11,111 bases of DNA from an uncultured Pseudorhodobacter sp. Lineage in GTDB: Bacteria > Pseudomonadota > Alphaproteobacteria > Rhodobacterales > Rhodobacteraceae. The position numbers and the translations under genes are program-made. A model generated the notes under the pieces. It was not told where the DNA came from, made no database searches, and was given only the letters and a program-made list of their open reading frames with translations. This document shows, in pieces, positions 1-7,960 of this stretch (within the stretch, counting starts at the first letter, position 1; every line of letters begins with the position of its first letter). Location: the NCBI GenBank assembly GCA_945957495.1, contig CAMFLG010000059.1, positions 1-11,111 of the forward strand, written 5' to 3'.

Positions 1-1
1 G

Positions 2-55
2 GGCGCAACGGGGATTTCCGTTCTTGCCCTAGCCCGCGTTGCGAAAGACGCCTAA
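2..55 (+). CDS. 3' end of a probable ComF-family phosphoribosyltransferase-like protein (partial)
   Basis: An open frame enters from the left edge and ends in TAA at 53-55. It encodes the 17 residues GATGISVLALARVAKDA. This resembles the usual end of ComF/GntX-family proteins (double zinc ribbon plus phosphoribosyltransferase fold), whose last strand reads roughly GA..V.VL.LAR. Only the tail is visible, so no zinc-ribbon cysteines or PRPP-binding loop can be checked. The frame leads into grxC on the same strand 37 bp later. From memory, a comF-grxC-nitrilase order is common in Rhodobacterales, which supports the call. It could instead be the tail of another protein with an AR-rich C-terminus. 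Confidence 0.6.
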   Translation, partial: GATGISVLALARVAKDA

Positions 56-66
56 ATCCTTATAGT
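39..66 (+). promoter_or_regulatory. Possible sigma-70-type promoter upstream of grxC
   Basis: TTGCGA (39-44) and TATAGT (61-66) are separated by 16 bp and could serve as -35 and -10 boxes for the grxC operon. The -35 box lies inside the end of the upstream gene. Just downstream is a short inverted repeat, AGTC (64-67) with GACT (75-78) and a 7-nt spacer, which might be an operator for the MarR protein encoded in this operon. The match is by eye and the genes may simply be co-transcribed with the upstream gene. Confidence 0.28.
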
Positions 67-92
67 CACATTCAGACTCTCAGGATTGTCCG

Positions 93-347
93 ATGAAACC
101 CGTTGAAATCTACACCACCCCGACCTGCCCTTATTGTGTCGCGGCCAAGCGCCTGCTGACGAAAAAGGGCGTGCCCTTCACCGACATCGACGTGTCGCGC
201 GATCCGGCGCTGCGGGCCGCGATGACGCAGCGCGCGCAAGGCCGCCGCACCGTGCCGCAAATCTTCATCGACGGCACGCCCATCGGCGGCTGCGATGATC
301 TGCACGCACTGGACCATGACGGCAAACTTGATCCGATGTTGGCCTGA
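93..347 (+). CDS. grxC: Glutaredoxin 3 (class I dithiol glutaredoxin)
   Basis: A small cytoplasmic thiol-disulfide oxidoreductase that reduces protein disulfides and glutathione mixed disulfides using GSH. The 84-residue protein has the usual GrxC length and a single thioredoxin-fold domain. The active site CPYC is at residues 12-15. The cis-proline loop TVPQIFI (53-59) and the glutathione-contacting GGCDDL motif (65-70) are both present. Cys67 is an extra cysteine in the GG-C-DD motif, as in many GrxC proteins. The ATG at 93 is preceded by AGGA (82-85) at 7-nt spacing. The stop lies 3 nt before the next gene, so the two are almost certainly co-transcribed and translationally coupled. Pairing with a probable glutathione-repair amidase suggests a shared role in glutathione homeostasis. 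Confidence 0.95.
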   Translation: MKPVEIYTTPTCPYCVAAKRLLTKKGVPFTDIDVSRDPALRAAMTQRAQGRRTVPQIFIDGTPIGGCDDLHALDHDGKLDPMLA

Positions 348-350
348 CCG

Positions 351-1181
351 ATGCGCGCAGGTCTGGTGCAACTGAACGTCACCGATGATCCGGCAGCCAA
401 CCTGCCGGTCACGCTGGCCGCTGTCCGAAATGCCGTGGCGGAAGGCGCCGAATTCGTGCTGACCCCGGAATGCACCAATGCGCTGTCGTCCAGCCGCAAC
501 CACCAGCGTTCGGTCTTACGACATGAGCAAGACGATGAAACCCTGGCCGCCCTGCGCGAACAGGCGGCGAAATCGGGGATCTGGCTGTTGGTCGGGTCGC
601 TGGGTCTGCTGACAAATGATGCCGATGGCCGCTTTGCCAACCGGTCTTTCCTGATTGCGCCCACGGGCGAAATCGCCGCCCGCTATGACAAGATCCACAT
701 GTTCGATGTGGACGTGTCAGAGACAGAGATTTACCGCGAATCCGCAGGCTATCGCCCCGGCCATCAGGCGGTAATTGCAAAAACCTCGTTTGCCACCATC
801 GGCATGACCGTGTGCTATGACGTGCGCTTCCCCCATCTTTACCGCCGTCTGGCCAAGGCCGGGGCTCAGATCATCACCGTGCCCGCTGCCTTCAACCACA
901 TCACCGGCGCCGCCCATTGGGAGGTGCTGCTGCGCGCCCGTGCCATCGAAACCGGCTGTTTCGTCCTGGCCCCGGCGCAGACCGGCTTTCACGCCGAACA
1001 GCACGGCAAGGGCCGGCGCACCTTTGGCCATTCGCTGGTCATCACCCCTTGGGGTGATGTGCGCGCCGATGCGGGCATTGCCCCCGGTGTCACGCTGGTG
1101 GATCTGGACCTTGCCGAAGTCAGCCGCGCCCGTGCCCGCATCCCGTCCCTGCACCATGACCGGGAGTTCACCGGCCCATGA
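351..1181 (+). CDS. Nitrilase-superfamily hydrolase, Nit1-type (probable deaminated-glutathione amidase)
   Basis: A 276-residue carbon-nitrogen hydrolase with the full Glu-Lys-Cys triad: E40 in TPECTN, K114 in YDKIHMFDVD, and C155 in CYDVRFPHLY. The stretch around residues 180-195 (ITGAAHWEVLLRARAIE) and the GHS...PWG segment further on match mammalian Nit1 and bacterial YbeM better than other nitrilase branches. Nit1 enzymes hydrolyse deaminated glutathione, which forms when transaminases act on GSH, to alpha-ketoglutarate and cysteinylglycine; here that is inferred from family resemblance. No signal peptide is present, so the protein should be cytoplasmic. The ATG at 351 follows the grxC stop by 3 nt and has no strong Shine-Dalgarno, so it probably relies on coupling. 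Its TGA overlaps the next ATG (ATGA). Omega-amidase (Nit2) is the main alternative. Confidence 0.88.
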   Translation: MRAGLVQLNVTDDPAANLPVTLAAVRNAVAEGAEFVLTPECTNALSSSRNHQRSVLRHEQDDETLAALREQAAKSGIWLLVGSLGLLTNDADGRFANRSFLIAPTGEIAARYDKIHMFDVDVSETEIYRESAGYRPGHQAVIAKTSFATIGMTVCYDVRFPHLYRRLAKAGAQIITVPAAFNHITGAAHWEVLLRARAIETGCFVLAPAQTGFHAEQHGKGRRTFGHSLVITPWGDVRADAGIAPGVTLVDLDLAEVSRARARIPSLHHDREFTGP

Positions 1182-1624
1182 CCGAACGCAATGACGAACT
1201 TGCCATTGCGCTGTTTGGTGAGTTGTTCATGGCCGATCAATTGGCCCGCAACCGCATCTCCAAGGCGCTGCCCAAGGGGATGGAGCTTTCGCATTTCTCT
1301 GTGCTGAACCACCTTGCCCGCCTGAGCGAGGAACGCACCCCGGCGCAACTGGCGCGGGCGTTTCACGTCACGCGCGGGGCGATGACCAACACGCTGACGA
1401 AACTGGAATGGGCGGGTCATATCCACATCCGCCCCGACTGGGATGATGCGCGGCAAAAGTTCGTGGCGCTTAGCCCCGCAGGCCGCGCCGCCCGCGATGC
1501 CGCCGTGGCCTCAGTGGTGCCGCTGATTGCCGATGTGGTGACGAACCTTGGCGGCGACCGCGTTCGCGCGGCCCTGCCGGTACTGCGCGAATTGCGCCAC
1601 CGCCTTGAAACCGACGAGGCCTAA
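1178..1624 (+). CDS. MarR-family transcriptional regulator
   Basis: A 148-residue protein of typical MarR length. The winged helix-turn-helix occupies about residues 38-103: helix residues TPAQLARAFHV (54-64), a recognition helix around TRGAMTNTLTKLE (65-77), and a wing carrying WDDAR (88-92), followed by the LSPAGRAA element common in MarR proteins. Flanking N- and C-terminal helices should form the dimer interface. The protein contains no cysteine, so a thiol-oxidation switch like OhrR or MgrA is excluded; it more likely senses a small ligand, which cannot be identified from sequence. The ATG at 1178 overlaps the amidase stop by 4 nt, with a GGGAG at 1162-1166 that is rather far upstream. 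Being inside the operon, it may autoregulate it and may control the following membrane protein gene; this is inference. Confidence 0.92.
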   Translation: MTERNDELAIALFGELFMADQLARNRISKALPKGMELSHFSVLNHLARLSEERTPAQLARAFHVTRGAMTNTLTKLEWAGHIHIRPDWDDARQKFVALSPAGRAARDAAVASVVPLIADVVTNLGGDRVRAALPVLRELRHRLETDEA

Positions 1625-1627
1625 GCG

Positions 1628-2467
1628 ATGCCGCTGCGCTTTCTGCCGCCCCATGTCTGGAATGCCATCGTGCGCTACTACAACCGCACCGAAAAGGCAG
1701 AGCTGGATCTGATCGCCGCAGGTGTCGCCTTTTACGCCTTTCTGGCCATGTTTCCGGCCGTGGCCGCTGTCATCGCAATCTGGCGGTTCATCTACAACCC
1801 GGATGTGATCCGCGAAGAGGTCATGCTGCTGAAAGGGTTTTTGCCCCCCGATGCCTATACGCTGGTGGCAGGGCAGGTCGAATCGCTGCTGGCCGTCGAA
1901 TCCTCCAGCCTGGGGATCACCACCTTCATCTCGCTGGCGATTGCGCTGTGGTCATCGCGCGCCGGGGTGGCGGCGCTGATCCGCGGGCTGAACGCCATCC
2001 ACCACCTGCCCAACCGGTCGGGGCACTGGCACCAGCTGCGCGCCATCGTGCTGACCTTCGTGTTCATCGGTCTGGTGCTGGGCTTCCTGATGGTGGCGGT
2101 GATCCTGCCCTTGGTGATGGGCTATCTGCCGCTGGGGGCCTATAACTCGTCTATCCTCACCGATTCCAACCTGCTGATCGGCATCGGCAGCGCGGTGCTG
2201 GCCGTCGGCCTCGCCTATCGGCTGGGGCCGAACTACACCTCGAAACGCCCGCCGCTGTTTTCCTGGGGGCTGTTGGTGGCGGTGGTGCTGTGGGTGCTGG
2301 CGACGCGCGGCTTCATGCTGTACCTCGCCAACTTCAATTCCTACAACCGCGTCTACGGCTCTATCGGCGCGGTGGTGGTGCTGATGATGTGGCTTTACGT
2401 CAGCGCCTACGCCGTGCTTCTGGGCGCCGCCGTCGATGCCGAACGCAATCACGAACCGCTTCAGTAA
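1628..2467 (+). CDS. yihY: YihY/BrkB-family inner-membrane protein (UPF0761)
   Basis: A 279-residue polytopic membrane protein with about six hydrophobic segments, near residues 31-52, 97-115, 140-163, 181-197, 213-230 and 245-268. Family hallmarks are visible: the N-terminal AGVAFYAFLAMFP segment (31-43), the LWSSRAGVAALIRGLNAIH segment (about 107-125), and the C-terminal YGSIGAVVVLMMWLYVSAY followed by GAAVDAE. The biochemical function of the family is not firmly established; the name 'virulence factor BrkB' is historical. It is 3 nt after the marR stop, with GAGG at 1616-1619 placed 8 nt before the ATG. Its last 7 bp overlap the convergent tamB end, and no terminator separates the two. Confidence 0.9.
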   Translation: MPLRFLPPHVWNAIVRYYNRTEKAELDLIAAGVAFYAFLAMFPAVAAVIAIWRFIYNPDVIREEVMLLKGFLPPDAYTLVAGQVESLLAVESSSLGITTFISLAIALWSSRAGVAALIRGLNAIHHLPNRSGHWHQLRAIVLTFVFIGLVLGFLMVAVILPLVMGYLPLGAYNSSILTDSNLLIGIGSAVLAVGLAYRLGPNYTSKRPPLFSWGLLVAVVLWVLATRGFMLYLANFNSYNRVYGSIGAVVVLMMWLYVSAYAVLLGAAVDAERNHEPLQ

Positions 2468-5400
2468 TCCTTCTCCACCTTAACCCCCAGGGTCGAGGTG
2501 CCGTCCGACGCCGCCGTCGCCTGCAGCGTGATCGACTTGGTCACGTCAAAGTTCAGGTGGATGTCGCTTTGGCCTTTCGCATCCACCGTCACCTCGGTGT
2601 AAATCCGCTCGGTCAGATATTTCCCCGCCGTCAGCGTGGAATCGCCATTCTGATTGGTCGTCACGTCCAGATTGTCCAGGCCCACATTGCGCCGCAGCTT
2701 GGAAATCAACCCCTCACCGCCATAGCCCGCCAGGGTGCGCACCGCACCCGCCAGTTCCAGCGCCTGCAACACCGACAGGTTCTGCACATTGTTGCCGAAC
2801 AGCAGCTGCGCCAGCACCTCTTCGTCCGGCATGTCCGGCACCGAGGTAAAGCGCACCTCCGGGTCATCGGCAGGGCCGCGGATCGTCACCCCGACCACGG
2901 CGTTATCAGCATTGGCGGTGGCCGCAACCTCGATGTAGGGAATGAAATCCCCCTGCAGTTGCAGGGATGCCGTCGTCAGGTCCAACCGACGACTCAGGAT
3001 TTCCAGCCGCCCACGGATCAGATCGAATGACCCGATCGGAATGATGTTGTCGGTGCTGCCGGTGATGCGCAGATCGCCGCCCAGTTCCGCATCCAGCCCG
3101 CGCCCGCGCACGAACAACTGGCTGGGGGCCGAGATGCGCACATCCAGCAGATAGGGCCGCCGTGGCCCCCCGGCCGCCGCATCCGGCGCCTCCACCAGCC
3201 CCGCGCGCACCCGCGTCTGATACACCGGCACCGGCTCGTCCCGGTGGATCAGGTTGGGCAAACCGCCTGCCGCGCTGATGCTGGTTGATGGCACCTGCAA
3301 CTCTGTCTGCGACAGCAGAATATCCCCGGCAATCTTGGCCCCGCCCGTCAGCGGCCCCTTGATGGTGATATTTCCGCCCAGCCGCACCTCGTACAGCTGC
3401 GGGTCGCGGATCACCGCATTGCTGATGCCAACCGCGAAATCACCGGCAAAAGGTGCCGCCAGCCCGGCAGTGCCGGAAACCGTCACAGTCCCGCCCGTGC
3501 TGATCTGCCCCGATCCCGCCACCTTGGCCCGGCCCCCCGCCAGATCGACCCGGCCCGAAATCCCGTCCAGACTGAAGGTCAGCATCGGGTCGGCCAACCG
3601 CGCATCGGCAAGCGTCAGATTGCCCGACAGCGACGCCAGCGTCAGCGTCCCGCGCAGCCGCATATCAAAGGCCGTGCGCCCCGACAGCACCCGCGGGGCG
3701 ATGAACGGGTTCGCCAGCCCTGCCTGCGACGTGCCGGAAACCGTCAGATCGGCCGTGCCGAAGCCACGCGCCAAACTGCCTTTTACCCGCGCATCAATCT
3801 GCCCCGGTCCGGTGCCGCGCATATCCACCTGCGTGCCACTGGCCGTCTGCACCAGCGTACCGCTGATGTTCAGCGCCCCCGGAAAATCTGCCAGCAGCAG
3901 GCCCAGATTGTTCAACTGCGCTTTCACCGAAATCGTCTGCTCTTTCCCGCGCAAGGTGCCATCCGCCTGCACCGACAGTTGCGGGTTTGTCACCGTCGCC
4001 TTGTCCACGAACAGCGCCCCGTCATGCAGGCTCAGGCCCAGCGCCAACCGGGTTTCCCCCGCCAGCAGCTTGTCCGCCTCAGCCTGACCCACCGCCAGCC
4101 CGCGCGCCGTGCTGTCCAGCGTCAGCACCGCCGAATTCGGCGCGCCGGTGATCTTGACGTTGCTGGAAACCGAACCGCGCAATCCCGGGCCAAAGGCACC
4201 CAGATTGCCCACCGTCACCGCCGCCGTCAGGTTCACCGCACCGCTGGCCAGACTGCCGCTGCCGTTGATGCCGATGGTGCCCGCCGTGGCCGAAAAACTG
4301 CGCAAGGTGGTGCCGTTGGTGTCGCGCAGAACATCGGCTTTCACCTGCGATTGGCCACGCAGCGCCTGATCAACCTGCGCGATGCCCAGCGCCAGATCGG
4401 TGCCGCGCACCTCTGCCTGCACATCAAACGCCCCGGTCAGCGGGCTGCCGCTGCCGGTCAGCGAAACCACACCGGCCCCCGCAATCGGCCGCCCCGCCAG
4501 CCCGGCAAAGCGCGACAGATCCTGCGCGTTGACTTCGGCGGTGCCGGTGACGGACAGCGCATCGTTCAGCCCGGCAATGCGCCCCGATACCGTGGCCCCG
4601 TAATCCGCCCCCGCCAGCGACAGCGACTGCACCGTGAAACTGCCATCGCCCTCGCGCCAGCGCATGCTGGCCTGCCCCGTCACCGTATCGCCAATGGCGC
4701 GCGCCAGATCGGGGTTTTGCGGCGCCAACCCGGCGGCCAGAAACTGGAACGTCCCGCCCACGGTGCGGGCCCCCATCAGCCGCGCGATGCGGCCCGATCC
4801 GGTCAGCCGCATTTCGCGGGCCTGAAAATCCTCGCGGTCCAGCCCCAGAACGGCGATGTCTGCTTTCCAGCCCCGGTCGGTGGCGGAATCAAAACTCAGC
4901 TTTACATTGGCCGAATCCAGCCGCGTTTCCGCATCGCTTGTCAGTGGCAGCAACACCGACCCGCCGCGCGGATTGGCGATTTGCGCCGTCAGATCAAACC
5001 GCTGCGGCAGCCCGTCCGATGACAGTGCCAGACTGCCCTGCACGTTCATCGCGCTGGCCTTCAACGACAGGTCCGCCATATCAAGCCGCCCGTCGGCGTG
5101 GCGCGTGCCAGTTGCGGCCAGTTGCACGTTATCGCCAAAGAAGGTCGCATAATCCGGCAGGAACAACGGCGCCAGATCGCCCGCCAGATCAACGCCAAAT
5201 CCGATGCCGCCCGTCTCAACCCCGGTCAGCGTGACCTGGCCCGCCAGCCGGTCCTCCCCATCGGTGCGCAGCGCCACATCGGCGGCAAAATCGGTCAGCG
5301 GCCCCGCGCCCTTGACCGTCAACGAGGTTGCAGGCGCCCCCGGAATCCCGATCAGCGTCGCCGCAATGCCGTCCGCCCCTTCCGAGGCATCAAGATCAAT

Positions 5401-5985
5401 CGTCAGCATCTGGTCGGCATTGGCAAAGCTTGCCGTCAGCGCAACCTTGCCCTTCGGCCCATCATCCGTGCGCAGCAAGGTCAGGCTCGCCTGCCCCTCG
5501 CCCCCCGCCAAAGACATCGACGCATCCAGCTTGGCCTCTACCGGCGTGCCCAGAATCGTAGGCCCCAGCGAGATCAGATCCGCGCCAACATGATCCACCC
5601 GCAACGACACCGGCAGTTCCGGCAACGCAAAGCTGCCCGCCTCTGGCGCGGTGGTCGATGGTTCGCTGACCGGAAGCCGGTCCACCAGAATCTCATCCGC
5701 CGACAATTCGCTGACGTTGATCTCACCGCGCAGCAGGGCAGACCGGCTCCAGTCCATCGTGACACCGCGCAGCGTCAGCCAGATGCCCTGATCATCGGCA
5801 ATGGTGATTTCCTGCACCGTGGCGCGGGCCGAAAGCAGCCCCTCAAACCCCGTCACAACCACATGCCGCCCGGCGCCCGAAAGACTGTCCTCCAGAAAGG
5901 CGGTCAGATAATCGCGGTCATCCTGCTGCGCCACCGCCGCCAAAGGTGCCAAGGCCAGACAGGCTGCCAATCCCAAACGCCGCAT
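2461..5985 (-). CDS. tamB: Translocation and assembly module protein TamB
   Basis: A 1174-residue AsmA-like, mostly beta-strand protein expected to span the periplasm and work with TamA. Current views give TamB-type proteins a role in outer-membrane protein assembly and in bulk phospholipid transport. Residues 1-19 look like a signal peptide (MRRLGLAACLALAPLAAVA followed by QQDD). The middle consists of repetitive beta-rich segments rich in G, T, S, D and A, as expected of a lipid-binding groove protein. The conserved TamB (DUF490) domain covers about residues 925-1174, with recognisable segments such as SQLFVRGRGLDAELGGDLRI, DDPEVRFTSVP and DEEVLAQLLFGN, and a C-terminal EKDY. The ATG (complement of 5983-5985) shares one base with the tamA stop (TGATG), implying coupled translation. 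A GGGGCAGG sequence upstream may be its ribosome binding site. Length is typical of alphaproteobacterial TamB. Confidence 0.95.
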   Translation of the reverse strand: MRRLGLAACLALAPLAAVAQQDDRDYLTAFLEDSLSGAGRHVVVTGFEGLLSARATVQEITIADDQGIWLTLRGVTMDWSRSALLRGEINVSELSADEILVDRLPVSEPSTTAPEAGSFALPELPVSLRVDHVGADLISLGPTILGTPVEAKLDASMSLAGGEGQASLTLLRTDDGPKGKVALTASFANADQMLTIDLDASEGADGIAATLIGIPGAPATSLTVKGAGPLTDFAADVALRTDGEDRLAGQVTLTGVETGGIGFGVDLAGDLAPLFLPDYATFFGDNVQLAATGTRHADGRLDMADLSLKASAMNVQGSLALSSDGLPQRFDLTAQIANPRGGSVLLPLTSDAETRLDSANVKLSFDSATDRGWKADIAVLGLDREDFQAREMRLTGSGRIARLMGARTVGGTFQFLAAGLAPQNPDLARAIGDTVTGQASMRWREGDGSFTVQSLSLAGADYGATVSGRIAGLNDALSVTGTAEVNAQDLSRFAGLAGRPIAGAGVVSLTGSGSPLTGAFDVQAEVRGTDLALGIAQVDQALRGQSQVKADVLRDTNGTTLRSFSATAGTIGINGSGSLASGAVNLTAAVTVGNLGAFGPGLRGSVSSNVKITGAPNSAVLTLDSTARGLAVGQAEADKLLAGETRLALGLSLHDGALFVDKATVTNPQLSVQADGTLRGKEQTISVKAQLNNLGLLLADFPGALNISGTLVQTASGTQVDMRGTGPGQIDARVKGSLARGFGTADLTVSGTSQAGLANPFIAPRVLSGRTAFDMRLRGTLTLASLSGNLTLADARLADPMLTFSLDGISGRVDLAGGRAKVAGSGQISTGGTVTVSGTAGLAAPFAGDFAVGISNAVIRDPQLYEVRLGGNITIKGPLTGGAKIAGDILLSQTELQVPSTSISAAGGLPNLIHRDEPVPVYQTRVRAGLVEAPDAAAGGPRRPYLLDVRISAPSQLFVRGRGLDAELGGDLRITGSTDNIIPIGSFDLIRGRLEILSRRLDLTTASLQLQGDFIPYIEVAATANADNAVVGVTIRGPADDPEVRFTSVPDMPDEEVLAQLLFGNNVQNLSVLQALELAGAVRTLAGYGGEGLISKLRRNVGLDNLDVTTNQNGDSTLTAGKYLTERIYTEVTVDAKGQSDIHLNFDVTKSITLQATAASDGTSTLGVKVEKDY

Positions 5986-7811
5986 CAGAATGCCTGCCCC
6001 AAGCCAATGTAAATCTGCACGCCTTCACCGGTATCGCCCGCCACCGGCATTGCCACGTCAACCCGCAGCGGCCCCACCGGCGTGGCATAGCGCAGACCCA
6101 AGCCAGCCCCCGCCTGATAGTTGCCTTCGTCGGTGAAAAACCCGTTGGCATCCACCCGGCCCGCATCGAAAAAGCCCACGACGCCGATCGTTTCCGTCAC
6201 CCGCAGCCGCGCCTCAACAGACCCGACCAAAAGCTGCCGCCCACCGGTCTGGTACAGCTCGCCCGCGCTGTCGCGCAGGTAATAGACGCCCAGCGATTGA
6301 TAGGGCTGCCCCCGCACCGTGCCGCCGCCTCCGGAATAGAACAGATAATCCGTCGGCGTCCCCTCCAGGCTTGCCCCCAGGATCGAGCCCACCTGCATCC
6401 GCCCGGCAAAGACCAGCCCCTTTTGCGCGCCCACCGATTTATAGCCGCGCAGGTCGGCAAACAGCCGCGCGCCGCTGCTTGTCACGCCAAAGCCCAGAAA
6501 CGGCTTGGCATCCAGCGCCACATAACCGTTCTTCGTCGCATCCGTCGTGCTGTCGCGGGTGTCCCAGATCATCGTCAGGGGCAGCGCCAGCGCCTGAAAC
6601 GTCGTCACGCCGCCCGGGTCGGTGGTCTGCGCATAAAGATAGCTCACACTGGCGCTGCCGCTCAGCGTGCTGGAAAACACATGCTTCAACCCGGTGGAAA
6701 CCACGACGAAGTTCATGTCGTAATCCACGTCATCAATGATGCCCGCACCAACGCCAAAGGTCAGTGTCGTATCCGGGTTAAACGTGGCCGGGCGTTCCAG
6801 CATCGCGCCCAAAAGATAGTCCACCCCGCCCTGTGCGACCCCGATATTGCTGATCGCGCCGTCAATCTTCAGGTTTTCGCCGCCGCCAAACAGGTTGCGG
6901 TGCATCCATTCCCCGGTCAGCCCGACACCCTCTGTGCTGGCCACTTCCGCGCCAAAGCTGAAATGCCGTCGCTTGTTTTCCACCAGATTGGCGGTGATGC
7001 CCAACTGGTCCTGCCCGGTGATGAAATCATCCTCACCCAAGGACACCGATTTGAACACACCGCTGCGCCGCAGCCGGTCGGCTGCATCGCGCAGCTCTTG
7101 CGGGCTGTACACCTCGCCCACCGGCAGGCCCGCAATCTCGCGCACCCGCTCTTCGCGGATCCGCTCTGCCCCGACGATCTTCAGATCGCCAAAGCGCAGC
7201 TTTTGCCCCGGTGCCAGCGTGATATCCGCCGACAGCGTCGCGCTGTCGTGATCGGCCACCACATGCTGATCCTTCACCGCCGCCTGCGCAAAGCCAAGGT
7301 TGCGCCAGCCGTTGATGCCCGCCGTCACCGACTGCACCACCAGATCGCTTTCCGCCGTATGCCCGGCAACAAACCCGCTGGGCAGGCGGGTGTCGGTGGC
7401 CAATGGCGTCACCGCTGCGCGTGAAAAGGTGAACAATGGCCCGGGATCAACCGTCACCTTGATCGCGGTGATTTTCTTCGGCGCATCCAGCGGCGCGATA
7501 TTGGCCGCCTCGCGCCCGTCAATGAAAACGTGAATGACCGGCGCGTAATAGCCCTTGGCATACAGCGCGTTGATCAGCGTGCCATATTCCGCCCGCGCAT
7601 TGGCAAACAGATCCTCTGCCGTCACTGTATCGTTGCGCTCGCCCGCCATCAGGGCCGAGGCCGCGCGCAGATCCTTGGTCAGCGCCTCGGAGGCATTGGT
7701 CACATCAAATGTCACCGCATCAAACGGTTGCGCAGCTGTCGCCACCATCAGGGCGATCAGGGCAGATGCGCCGAAAATCCCGGCCTTTGTCTTGTATCTG
7801 CGCAGCGCCAA
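5985..7811 (-). CDS. tamA: Translocation and assembly module outer-membrane protein TamA (Omp85 family)
   Basis: An Omp85-family outer-membrane barrel partnering TamB. From the start chosen here (TTG at 7811, 608 residues), the protein has a basic n-region (RRYKTK), a hydrophobic core (AGIFGASALIALMVATAA) and a plausible cleavage site before QPFDAV. About three POTRA-like domains follow (roughly 30-275), including LRFGDLKIVGAERI and the SPQELRDAADRLRRSGVFKS segment. The C-terminal 16-strand barrel starts near RRHFSFGAEVAS. The L6 loop motif is TVRGQPY with R500 (codon 6312-6314), and the protein ends in phenylalanine (GLGQAF), as expected of outer-membrane barrels. The frame stays open to a GTG at 7869-7871 (628 residues), but that start has no purine-rich site and would place a second hydrophobic stretch ahead of the signal peptide. 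TTG at 7811 has GGGGA 5 nt upstream. Identity is secure; the start is not. Confidence 0.93.
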   Translation of the reverse strand: MALRRYKTKAGIFGASALIALMVATAAQPFDAVTFDVTNASEALTKDLRAASALMAGERNDTVTAEDLFANARAEYGTLINALYAKGYYAPVIHVFIDGREAANIAPLDAPKKITAIKVTVDPGPLFTFSRAAVTPLATDTRLPSGFVAGHTAESDLVVQSVTAGINGWRNLGFAQAAVKDQHVVADHDSATLSADITLAPGQKLRFGDLKIVGAERIREERVREIAGLPVGEVYSPQELRDAADRLRRSGVFKSVSLGEDDFITGQDQLGITANLVENKRRHFSFGAEVASTEGVGLTGEWMHRNLFGGGENLKIDGAISNIGVAQGGVDYLLGAMLERPATFNPDTTLTFGVGAGIIDDVDYDMNFVVVSTGLKHVFSSTLSGSASVSYLYAQTTDPGGVTTFQALALPLTMIWDTRDSTTDATKNGYVALDAKPFLGFGVTSSGARLFADLRGYKSVGAQKGLVFAGRMQVGSILGASLEGTPTDYLFYSGGGGTVRGQPYQSLGVYYLRDSAGELYQTGGRQLLVGSVEARLRVTETIGVVGFFDAGRVDANGFFTDEGNYQAGAGLGLRYATPVGPLRVDVAMPVAGDTGEGVQIYIGLGQAF

Positions 7812-7836
7812 ATCAATCCCCAAACCTATCGCCGTC

Positions 7837-7865
7837 ACTATGGCGGCTTGGCCGAAAAAGGGCAA
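7837..7865 (-). promoter_or_regulatory. Possible promoter of tamA-tamB
   Basis: Reading the minus strand, TTGCCC (7865-7860) and CATAGT (7842-7837) are separated by 17 bp; each matches four of six consensus positions. Transcription would begin near 7830, after the GTG at 7871 but before the TTG at 7811. This promoter and the shorter tamA start therefore support each other. It is an eye match only. Confidence 0.3.
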
Positions 7866-7960
7866 CGCCACCCGCGCCGGTTTGGCAAGATTACGCGCCT
7901 TGCGCCCGCCCCGGTTCGCGCCGAAACTGCGCGCCGATTTGCACCAAAGGAAGGCCCCGC

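Noticed and set aside
3979..6012. Long + strand open frames (3979-5022 and 5098-6012) opposite tamB
   Set aside because: Low-complexity Arg/Gln/His-rich translations with no recognisable motif or ribosome binding site, antisense to a clear TamB.
5946..7424. A 492-codon open frame on the + strand opposite tamA and the start of tamB
   Set aside because: It is rich in Arg, Gln, His, Ala and Pro, resembles no protein family, and lies wholly antisense to genes with clear conserved domains. Such frames are common shadows in GC-rich DNA.
7709..7960. Upstream extension of the aldo-keto reductase frame
   Set aside because: The frame is open but the extension is antisense to tamA and not like the family; the ATG at 7961 has a strong ribosome binding site and aligns with YghZ.
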